A DNA stretch of 64,000 nt from Flavobacteriales bacterium (GTDB lineage Bacteria; Bacteroidota; Bacteroidia; CAIKAF01), in assembly GCA_018401695.1 (NCBI GenBank), contig JAGYKD010000001.1, positions 722,016 through 786,015 of the forward strand, in the 5' to 3' direction. Below, piece after piece: positions 27,386-34,468 of this stretch; positions within the stretch are counted from its first letter, which is position 1, and each line of letters begins with the position of its first letter. Both the position numbers and the translations under genes were made by a program. The notes beneath the pieces are model-generated. The model was not told where the DNA came from. It searched no databases and was given only the letters and a program-made list of their open reading frames with translations.

Positions 27386-28303
27386 ATGTCAAAAAGAGGC
27401 TACATATCAAGATACCTGCTCATTCTAAAAAAGTTGAAAGTAAAGCCCTATTCAACCTATGAAGAATTACAGAACTATATTGAAAACCAATTTGACTACC
27501 TGCAAATGCAAGACGATACGCTTAATATTGGCTTTTCAAAACGGACATTGCAAAGGGATTTGAAAGAAATCAGAAATGTTTTTGGAATTGACATTGAGTA
27601 TTCAAAAACGAACAAAGGTTATTACATCAGCCAAAGCGAAACAGAAAATATGAACTTTCAAAGAATGATTGAAGCCTTTGATATGTTCAATTCATTAAAC
27701 CTTGCACAAGACTTGACACCTTTTATTCACTTGGAAAAACGCAGACCTCAAGGAACTGAAAACTTATATGGTTTGCTTCACGCAATCAAGAATAAACTTA
27801 AAATCAAATTCACATATCAGAAGTTTTGGGAAGAAGAAGTAAGCCAGCGTTTGGTTGAACCTTATGCGTTGAAAGAATTTAAAAATCGATGGTATATATT
27901 GGCGAAAGACAGCAAAGACAATAACATTAAAAGTTTCGCTCTTGACCGTTTAACAAATCTTGAAATCACAACGCAACATTATCAATATCCCGACAATTAC
28001 AGCATTGAACAAAGTTATCGTTATTGCTTTGGCATTATCAGTCTAAATGGTTCAGACCCGCAAGACATCATTTTATCGTTTGACCCATTTCAAGGCAAAT
28101 ACATAAAGACATTGCCGTTACACGAAACGCAGGAGGTTTTAGCGGACAACGACCAAGAAACGAGAATAAAACTCAAACTTTGTTTAACACACGACTTAGT
28201 TATGGAATTACTCTCATTTGGCGACAATATGAAAGTAATTGAACCAAAACAATTAGTAGATGAAATCAAAGAAGCACATAAAAATGCATACAAACAATAT
28301 TAG
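27386..28303 (+). CDS. WYL-domain transcriptional regulator
   Basis: A 305-residue cytosolic regulator. The N-terminal winged helix (about residues 5-75, including FSKRTLQRDLKEI) is followed by a WYL domain (about 135-205, with RWYILAKD replacing the W-Y-L core) and a C-terminal WCX-like extension. WYL proteins bind ligands such as nucleic acid fragments or nucleotides and are frequent regulators of CRISPR-Cas and BREX loci. It starts 2 bases after the second DUF262 gene and is the last gene of the operon, which suggests autoregulation of the whole unit. It is AT-rich like its neighbours. Confidence 0.9.
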   Translation: MSKRGYISRYLLILKKLKVKPYSTYEELQNYIENQFDYLQMQDDTLNIGFSKRTLQRDLKEIRNVFGIDIEYSKTNKGYYISQSETENMNFQRMIEAFDMFNSLNLAQDLTPFIHLEKRRPQGTENLYGLLHAIKNKLKIKFTYQKFWEEEVSQRLVEPYALKEFKNRWYILAKDSKDNNIKSFALDRLTNLEITTQHYQYPDNYSIEQSYRYCFGIISLNGSDPQDIILSFDPFQGKYIKTLPLHETQEVLADNDQETRIKLKLCLTHDLVMELLSFGDNMKVIEPKQLVDEIKEAHKNAYKQY

Positions 28304-28320
28304 CCGACACACAAGGTCAA

Positions 28321-28373
28321 GCACATTTGCAAACCGCACAAGCCGACACGCAAACCAAAGTTTGCAAAAGAGC
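28321..28373 (+). repeat. right copy of imperfect direct repeat flanking the five-gene operon
   Basis: Begins GCACATTTGCA, 18 bases after the WYL stop, continues with CGCACA and CGACACGCAAACC and ends GCAAAAGAGC. It matches the left copy at 21139-21188 in the order and spacing of its blocks. Copies are 7182 bases apart. CCCACGCAGACA beyond it also has a counterpart (CCCACCCACAGA) after the left copy. Confidence 0.5.
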
Positions 28374-28547
28374 TTGCCCTTTACCCACGCAGACAAAATT
28401 GAATTAAAAATAATCTCCTCCCCTGGATACAACGGTTCAAATAATGCCAGCGATTTCGGTTGGTTAGTGCCAGACTTTTCGGTTCAAAACGTGCCACTTT
28501 AAAAGATCAAGTAGAAAACTGCTATATCCCAGGACAAGAACTGAGGT

Positions 28548-28643
28548 ATGGCACATAAACTTGATCCCATGGATTTAAAACAAATCATTAGCCTCCGTCT
28601 AGACGGACTGAGTGAGATGCTCAACCTTTCTAGACTCCTTTAA
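28548..28643 (+). pseudogene. remnant of an IS21-family istA transposase start
   Basis: A 31-codon frame (MAHKLDPMDLKQIISLRLDG..., stop TAA at 28641) matches in style the N-terminus of IstA of Bacteroidota IS21 elements, which begin with a MDLKQII-R/T-L-HLDG-S helix before the helix-turn-helix. The homology stops after about 22 residues and no downstream transposase or istB is present. It is therefore a decayed insertion-sequence fragment close to the right border of the island. The frame is short, so the call is tentative. Confidence 0.42.
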
Positions 28644-28759
28644 ATTCCAATGCCGTAGTTTTTATTGCTAAAAACAGAGAGACTGCCCTAGACAAGCTCT
28701 ACACGAATCCCCTTAAAATCAAAATAGCCGCCCTTGGTGTCTAGTTCTGGACCACCAAT

Positions 28760-29070
28760 ACAGGTTTTGTTGTTGGGTTTTTGGGGACGACCCGGCCAAA
28801 AACATTGGGCTGGCCCACCGAATGTGCGTGCCTCCCTATCCCACGACTTCACGAGCCCTAGGTCTCGATACCCACCATCCGGCGGCCCCGGACCGAACGG
28901 ATGGCCCCGTGCGGTGGGCGGCGTGGCTTAGCCAAGCGAGGCGTGTGGAGCTTTGCGGAACGCCGCCGAGCTCAGCTAAGCCCGCCGACCACAAGCGGGA
29001 CAGCAGGGAGGGCCGACACGGAGCATGATCATCCCATGGGCGAGGCCCCCTACCCTACGACTTCAGTCCT
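28760..29070. repeat. GC-rich repeat-like block between island and glycine-rich gene
   Basis: Composition jumps from AT-rich to about two-thirds GC near 28780. The block contains GTGTGGAGCTTTGCGGAAC (28939-28957), which recurs inverted at about 30818-30840 (GTTCCGCAAGCTCCACAC) and as a variant near 9268-9287. Frames crossing the block have no protein-like composition. The 28380-28540 and 28650-28760 stretches show nothing recognisable. Confidence 0.4.
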
Positions 29071-29106
29071 GGCTTCGGCATCAGACCCCACAACGGATGT
29101 CGTGGC

Positions 29107-30579
29107 TTACCACTCCACGTACACCACCCCGGCGGCGCCGTTGCCGCCCGATTCGCGGATGGACGCACTGTTGTATCCACCGGCGCCGCCCCCGCCGCCG
29201 TAACCGGCACCGCCTTTGCCACTCCAGCTTTGCGGACCATTGCCGCCCGAAGGACCGGCGTTGTTGATGAGTACGCCGCCGCCGCCGCCGCCGCCCGAAT
29301 GGGAGGAGTTCCCGCCCTGGCCGCCGGCACCCGCCGTGATGTTGTTTCGAATAAACTGCGTTAAACTGTTGGTAAAATTGCCTTGCCCTTGCCCAAAGGG
29401 TTGATTGCAGGACCCGCCGTTGCTGCCTCCCGTACCGCCATTTCCTCCCGGAGAACCGCCATTGCAGGACCCGCCGCCGCCCGACCCTCCGTTTTGCCCA
29501 CCCCCATTTACGGAGGTTACCACCTGGCCTCCATTGGCCGTTAACAAATTGCCGAAACTGCTGGCTTGCCCCGGGGAAATGCCTTGTATGTTGTTGGTAT
29601 TGAATACGGCAGAGGCTCCGGCACCTCCTGCGCCTACGGTCACCGTATAGTTCTGACCGGGGCTCACGGAATAGGTGCCCGTTTGTACGTATCCCGAACC
29701 GCCGCCGCCTTGGTGCCCGCTGGCTCCGCCGCCGCCGCCGCCCACACAAAGCACTCGAATTTGACTTATGCCTGGAGGCACGGTAAAGGTGCCGCCGGCC
29801 GTAAAGGTCTGAAACAACTGAACCGCCACCGAGACCGGCACGGTGGCCGTATTGGTAGTGCAAGCTCCCGCTACCGCAAACACGGAATAGGTCCCACTCA
29901 TGGTTAGCTGGGCATTGGGAATGGAAGGGTTCTGCGAGGTGCTGGTGAAATTGTTGGGGCCCGACCAAAAATAGGTAGCATTGGGCACGGTGGTAGCGTT
30001 CAATTGTATGGTATTATTGAGGCTTACGGGGCTATTGGAGCTTGCCGTTACCTGCGGTAGGGCAGGTGCCACGGATACGGATACCGAAGCCGGGGTGGAA
30101 ACGCAGCCGTTTTGACTGAGCACCACCTGATAATTGCCTGCTTGAGCGGCCTGAATCCCTTGAATTTGAACGCTTGCCCCGGAGGCGCTGAACCCGCCCG
30201 GCCCGGACCAAGCCGCGGTAGCCCCTTGGGGAGCATTTACCGAAAGGTTTAGGGTATCGCCGGAACAAAGGCTGGTGCTGCCGCTAATGACCGGATTTAA
30301 AGCGCATTGAAAACAGGATTGCAGCCAATTGTTGCCGTCCCACAAATTGATGCAGTCGGTGCTGGTATTCAAAATCATAAGCCCATAGGCCGGATTGGCC
30401 ATGGCGTTGCGTTGTTGCTCGGTCATGCGAGGAATGAGCATGCCTTTGGTGGTGTCGGCCACATCGAGCATGGCGCTGGGGTGCGGAGCAGTGCCGGAAG
30501 CGTTGATGCCAACGCCCTGCGCCACAGCAACAACCCCAAGAAAAAAAGGAAGCAAAAGAAAGACAAAACGAGTAGCCAT
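29107..30579 (-). CDS. secreted glycine-rich, Ig-like domain protein
   Basis: A 490-residue exported protein. The signal peptide (about 1-20, VFLLLPFFLGVVAVAQ) follows the ATG at 30579; a second in-frame ATG four codons upstream is equally possible, but the -7 box at 30601 lies too close to it. The N-terminal motif SAMLDVADTTKGMLIPRM resembles Bacteroidota structural/fibre-like proteins. Two Ig-like repeats follow (about 100-260). From about 285 a TVPPGISQIRVLCVGGGGGG segment leads into a glycine-rich, low-complexity region to the end. It lacks an obvious T9SS tail. Runs of CCG codon repeats make the DNA highly GC-rich here. It is likely a surface fibre or matrix protein. Confidence 0.8.
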   Translation of the reverse strand: MATRFVFLLLPFFLGVVAVAQGVGINASGTAPHPSAMLDVADTTKGMLIPRMTEQQRNAMANPAYGLMILNTSTDCINLWDGNNWLQSCFQCALNPVISGSTSLCSGDTLNLSVNAPQGATAAWSGPGGFSASGASVQIQGIQAAQAGNYQVVLSQNGCVSTPASVSVSVAPALPQVTASSNSPVSLNNTIQLNATTVPNATYFWSGPNNFTSTSQNPSIPNAQLTMSGTYSVFAVAGACTTNTATVPVSVAVQLFQTFTAGGTFTVPPGISQIRVLCVGGGGGGASGHQGGGGSGYVQTGTYSVSPGQNYTVTVGAGGAGASAVFNTNNIQGISPGQASSFGNLLTANGGQVVTSVNGGGQNGGSGGGGSCNGGSPGGNGGTGGSNGGSCNQPFGQGQGNFTNSLTQFIRNNITAGAGGQGGNSSHSGGGGGGGVLINNAGPSGGNGPQSWSGKGGAGYGGGGGAGGYNSASIRESGGNGAAGVVYVEW

Positions 30580-30600
30580 ATTTGGTTGCATGTTGGTACT

Positions 30601-30608
30601 CAAATATA
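30601..30608 (-). promoter_or_regulatory. -7 box (TAnnTTTG) of the glycine-rich protein gene
   Basis: Reads TATATTTG on the minus strand, 21 bases upstream of the ATG at 30579. The spacing supports this start over the one at 30591. A matching -33 element is not clear. Confidence 0.4.
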
Positions 30609-30784
30609 GCATCTTCATAGCACAAGACCTCCATTTCAACCTAGTTGATGTGCATGTGGCGGAAAACCAATTCCAAAGAAGATGCATGTAGCGAGGGCCC
30701 CGGTTCCAAGCCCTAGGTTTCAACCCAAGGTTTCAACCTAGGGATAATCCTCCTCCGTATGGGCTTCCGCTGCAGCCTCGCCGT

Positions 30785-30864
30785 CCAAAGCACGGGGCTG
30801 ACAAACCGTCAAAGGGCGTTCCGCAAGCTCCACACCTTTTCCGGTGTCAGCCCGCGTGCTTTGG
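30785..30864. repeat. long hairpin in the 30.6-31.3 kb intergenic region
   Basis: CCAAAGCACGGGGCTGACA (30785-30803) pairs, with about one mismatch, with TGTCAGCCCGCGTGCTTTGG (30845-30864). The loop contains the GCGTTCCGCAAGCTCCACAC segment shared with 28939-28957. A second imperfect inverted repeat (CCCTAGGTTTCAACC / GGTTTCAACCTAGGG) lies just before at about 30710-30742. These are dispersed non-coding repeats. Confidence 0.55.
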
Positions 30865-31014
30865 CCGCCGGGGTCTTCCGCTCAAGCCCGGGGGCCATAA
30901 TATGCAATAATGGGTTTATTCGGGGACGCTTAAGGGGTGGATCCATAGAGCTTGGCCAAACCCGGCGAATACAAAGCAGATGCTTACATCTCGTGGGAGA
31001 GCAAAGAACAGAAT

Positions 31015-31175
31015 GAGCGCCTTGAGGGCTTGTGTTTTTAAGAGGGAAGCGTCAGGGCTTTAAAACGCTAACCGAAGCGTTAGGGACCTGGTTCCTGACT
31101 CAAAGATGCTGATCGAAGCATCCGTACGAAGCCTCAGGGGCAGAACCCCGCCGGAATTGCCATGCGTCAACGGTC
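31015..31175. repeat. MITE-like element, copy 3 (degenerate)
   Basis: The right end GCGTCAACGGTC (31164-31175) and the preceding CCGCCGGAATTGCC match copies 1 and 2. The interior carries the TGACTCAAAGATGCTGA unit and GAAGCGTCAGGG units. The left end is decayed to GGGCTTGTGTTTTTAAG. No coding potential. Confidence 0.6.
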
Positions 31176-31289
31176 CCCTTGCTTTTCCTATGGAAGCAAG
31201 GCCCAAAAAACCTCTCGGACCAACAACCCCACCTTTAAACCAAAAATGAAACGCCGCCCTCTATTTCCCGGTAAAATACGCGCCGAACT

Positions 31290-32327
31290 CTATTCAAAAT
31301 AGATGTGGCCCGGAATGATTCCCACCAAAAAACTGCGGCGCAAACTGCCGTCGGGGCGGTAAATGTACACTTCGCCACGCTGTACGTAGTCTTTGGCGTC
31401 GGCAAGGTATATTTCGCTGCTTTGGGGATGTACGCCTAAGCCATACAAATTGCGCCCCTCTGCGGCAATGAAGGGCTGCATGGGCAGCTGGCCGGCCTCA
31501 ATGCTGCATCGATACAGGTCGCCGTCCAAATAATACAGGGTGTCGCCGCCGCCGTTGAGGCTTAGTCTGCTTGGACCTGCGCCGGGGTCGCTAAAGTTCA
31601 GGCTCTGCTCTACTTCCAAGCTTACCGGATCAATGCGCAGGAGCCGTGCCGCTTGCCCTTGCCCGCTGCTGCCGCTGCTTAACACCCAAAGTTTTCCGTT
31701 TTTGTCCTGCACCAGGGAATTGGCTCCAAAGCCCACCTCAATGCTGTCTACGATTTGGTCGCCGGCGGTTTCAATCACATATACATACGCGCTCGACCGG
31801 TTGGTTACGAAAGCTTTGCCATAGGCCAGGGCCATAGCCTCGGTCCAACCGGGACAAGGAATGCTCCCCTCCACGGTGTGGCTGCTGAGGTTCACCACGG
31901 CAATGGCATCGGCATACAAATCGCTTACATAGGCTTTGGCATTGCTAACGGGCAACATATAGCGCGGCGATGCCAAGCCGGTAATGGTGTGTAGTTCATT
32001 AAAACTATCCTTTTGTACAATCTCTATTTTGCCGGAATTGTTGAGTACGGCATATACCTTGCCGTTGAAAAAACAAAGGGATTGACATACATCGCCCAAA
32101 GGCCGGTTGTTGGCCGGTGCAAACAGGTCTTCGACGGCCTGGTCCCAACCTTCCTGAAAATAACTGACCGATGCATTTCCAAACTGGAAGTTGCCTTCGT
32201 TGGCAATATAAACACCGTTTTGGCCGTCGGTAGAAATGGGCGGATTGTTGCTGTCGGGTCCGTCCTTAACGCAAGCACCAAAGGCCAAACAAAGGGCCAA
32301 CATCCAAAGAAGGCTTGGTTTAATCAT
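31290..32327 (-). CDS. BtuG-like surface lipoprotein (YncE/DUF5074 beta-propeller), B12 binding
   Basis: A 345-residue lipoprotein with a signal and lipobox (ALCLAFGACVKDG, Cys at about 19). The rest is a seven-bladed-type beta-propeller of the DUF5074/YncE kind, with repeated blades such as NGKVYAVLNNSGKIEIV and NAKAYVSDLYADAIAVV. In Bacteroides, BtuG proteins of this class bind cobalamin at the cell surface and hand it to the TonB receptor BtuB. Family assignment is by fold type and position: it is the last gene of the operon behind a cobalamin riboswitch, overlapping the gene before by 8 bases. B12-specific residues cannot be judged by eye. Confidence 0.8.
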   Translation of the reverse strand: MIKPSLLWMLALCLAFGACVKDGPDSNNPPISTDGQNGVYIANEGNFQFGNASVSYFQEGWDQAVEDLFAPANNRPLGDVCQSLCFFNGKVYAVLNNSGKIEIVQKDSFNELHTITGLASPRYMLPVSNAKAYVSDLYADAIAVVNLSSHTVEGSIPCPGWTEAMALAYGKAFVTNRSSAYVYVIETAGDQIVDSIEVGFGANSLVQDKNGKLWVLSSGSSGQGQAARLLRIDPVSLEVEQSLNFSDPGAGPSRLSLNGGGDTLYYLDGDLYRCSIEAGQLPMQPFIAAEGRNLYGLGVHPQSSEIYLADAKDYVQRGEVYIYRPDGSLRRSFLVGIIPGHIYFE

Positions 32328-33312
32328 GCTGAATCCTCAGTTTTTGGGTTATTCGCTGGCTGTTGCTTTGTGCGAGCCAAATATAGTTTCCCGGAGGGAA
32401 AGCCGCTACCGAAATGCTGAATTCCGAAGCCGCCTCCGGTTCCGGTACGTGGTAAACCAATTGCCCAAGGGCATTATAAAGCCCAAGAAATTGCAGCGCT
32501 TCGGGATGATTCCACTGAAGATGGACTTGCTGCCCGGCAGGATTGGGAAAAAGCGTGATGTCGCTGTTTTGAACCGGATTATGGGCAGAGGCGGAGGGAT
32601 GGTTCAATACCGCCACGGCATCTAAATCAAAGCCACCGGAAGGAAAAGGAGTAGGCCAAGGATCGTTGATTTTGTTGCCCAAATGGTCGTAGGTGGCAAA
32701 GCTGTCTTGAAGACTGCCCACCACATCTATAATTTTAATGTGGCTAATGGCATCCAAATCCAGTCCGGGTGTGCCGCTTAGCTCGTCCAAATCGAATGGA
32801 GTGCCGAACAGGGCGCGGTATTTTCCTGCTAAGTTGTTGATTTGAGTGGGGTCAAGGCTGCCAAAGCTTCCGACTTGCAGGCTGTCTTGGCTTAGGGAAG
32901 TGGCCGGAAAGCGAAAGAAGTTCAGTCCATCCGAACTGACTTCCACAAATGCCAACTCCAAATAATCGTCGCTGAAGCTGTTTTCGAAAACGGCAAAATC
33001 CCAACCCGGACCGTTTGGCATAGGCTCCGCAAAGCTCAGAATGGCCCGACCGCCATCGCCTAAGCTCACCACACCTGCCGTGCCGGCAGGCCCCAGCGCC
33101 ATGGAACTATCGCCCACATTTGCCAAACCCAGGGCGGTGTCCGAAATGTCCTGATAGCCCCGCTGCACCGTGCACGAAACGGCCCAGGCAGCAATAAGGC
33201 TGCTGTCTTTGTGAATGGCCGTAGAGCCGGGCTGTCCTGCCGCAGGCGGAAATTGTGCCGCCGCCGAAAGGCTGAGAAAAAACAAAAGGACAAGGGTACT
33301 CAAAGACCTCAT
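32320..33312 (-). CDS. secreted protein with T9SS type A sorting domain in the B12 operon
   Basis: A 330-residue exported protein. A signal peptide (about 1-19) is followed by a 225-residue domain with LGDGGRAILSFAEPM, DFAVFENSF and GFDLDAVAVLN. Its pattern is that of a cell-surface protein family found with B12 receptors in Bacteroidota, but no catalytic motif is visible. The last 80 residues, starting near LFPNPAGQQVHLQW, are a type A T9SS sorting domain. Its start overlaps the upstream stop (ATGA) and its stop overlaps the BtuG-like start, so it is co-translated. It is probably an accessory cobalamin-capture protein; that role is an inference. Confidence 0.72.
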   Translation of the reverse strand: MRSLSTLVLLFFLSLSAAAQFPPAAGQPGSTAIHKDSSLIAAWAVSCTVQRGYQDISDTALGLANVGDSSMALGPAGTAGVVSLGDGGRAILSFAEPMPNGPGWDFAVFENSFSDDYLELAFVEVSSDGLNFFRFPATSLSQDSLQVGSFGSLDPTQINNLAGKYRALFGTPFDLDELSGTPGLDLDAISHIKIIDVVGSLQDSFATYDHLGNKINDPWPTPFPSGGFDLDAVAVLNHPSASAHNPVQNSDITLFPNPAGQQVHLQWNHPEALQFLGLYNALGQLVYHVPEPEAASEFSISVAAFPPGNYIWLAQSNSQRITQKLRIQHD

Positions 33313-34457
33313 TGCTTCAAAAATTGAGCGCTATGCAAGGTGTTGCCTTGCTTAAGCATTAAAAAATAGGTGCCGGCCGGCAAATGCTGAATGGAGATGG
33401 GCGTAGAGGCCTCCAACATGCTTTGGTGCCATAACCTACGCCCGGAAAGGTCAAGAATAAAGGCTTCTTCCCAAGTTTCTACAGCAGCACCCTTCGATGC
33501 TAAGTACAAGAAATCTGAGGAAGGGTTGGGATACACCCCTAGGGAGATGGAGGCTTTTGCTTCCATGCCGGCCACCGGAGTCGCTGCACTTGGATATCCG
33601 GGGCGCAAAGCCGGACTGAAATCGGTATAGGAACAACCAAAAAAACTGCCGTTTTGGAGGGTGTCGCCTATGCCTATGTTGAAATCCCAATTGCCTAAAT
33701 TGGTCGCACTCCAAGTGCCCCAAAAGTTGGGATTGCCTCCAATGCCCGAATAGCTTCCGTAGGTAATGTCGTTCAAAAACCCTCCGGCCATGGCCACGCT
33801 AAGCATGGGATCGGCAGCAGCAATGGCGTTGAGCATTTGCTCGCCCGTTTGAATGCCGGAATAGGCATAGCCCCAAGCAAAGGAAGCGCTTCCGGTCCCA
33901 TCCAAAAAGTCAATGACCAAAATGCTGCTGTCGCTGCCGCTGCCCACCCAAAAATCGACCTCTTGGGCCGTGAAACGCGCCGGGTCAAAGGCCGGTATGG
34001 GATTGCCCGGTGCTAAGGCCGGATTAAAGTCGGTAAAGGCACAGCCAAACCAATCTCCGTTCGCCAGGCTTTCGCCTATGCCTGAATTCATGCTCCAGTT
34101 GGAGGCATGGGTACCCGACCAGGTAGACCAGTAAAAGCCATTGGTTCCTCCAATGCCGCTGTGGTTGCCGTAGTTTAGGTCGTTTAAAAAGCCTCCATTG
34201 GTATTGATGCTAAAGTTGGGGTCCACCGCAGCAATGGCATTGAGCATTTGCTCGGCCGTTGCGTTGCCGTTGTGCAAAAAGCCCCAGGCATAGGAGCTGT
34301 CCCAGCTGGCGTCTTTAAAGTCCACCACCAAAACGGAGGAATCGCTGCCACTGCCTACCCAATATGCTACATCGGAAAAGGAAAGTTGGGCTTGTGCATT
34401 AGCGCTTCCTGCTCCTAAGCATAGAACCATAAGGCTGCGCATGGCTTGTTTTTTCAT
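33309..34457 (-). CDS. secreted protein with duplicated domain and T9SS type A tail (B12 operon)
   Basis: A 382-residue exported protein. A signal peptide (about 1-22) precedes two copies of a domain of about 130 residues. Both contain WVGSGSDSS, a VVDF/VIDF strand, GEQMLNAIAAADP/AEQMLNAIAAVDP and GGFLND. A type A T9SS sorting domain (from about YPNPSSDFLYLAS) ends it. The duplication looks like a tandem ligand-binding unit. The upstream start at 34565 would overlap the receptor gene, so 34457 is used. It is 11 bases from the receptor stop and under the same riboswitch, which makes cobalamin or cobamide binding plausible but untested. Confidence 0.75.
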   Translation of the reverse strand: MKKQAMRSLMVLCLGAGSANAQAQLSFSDVAYWVGSGSDSSVLVVDFKDASWDSSYAWGFLHNGNATAEQMLNAIAAVDPNFSINTNGGFLNDLNYGNHSGIGGTNGFYWSTWSGTHASNWSMNSGIGESLANGDWFGCAFTDFNPALAPGNPIPAFDPARFTAQEVDFWVGSGSDSSILVIDFLDGTGSASFAWGYAYSGIQTGEQMLNAIAAADPMLSVAMAGGFLNDITYGSYSGIGGNPNFWGTWSATNLGNWDFNIGIGDTLQNGSFFGCSYTDFSPALRPGYPSAATPVAGMEAKASISLGVYPNPSSDFLYLASKGAAVETWEEAFILDLSGRRLWHQSMLEASTPISIQHLPAGTYFLMLKQGNTLHSAQFLKQ

Positions 34458-34468
34458 AAGTGTAGGTA

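Noticed and set aside
29081-29968. Arg-rich frame on the minus strand opposite and within the glycine-rich gene
   Set aside because: It is a different-frame shadow of the GC-rich glycine codons and has a composition unlike a natural protein.
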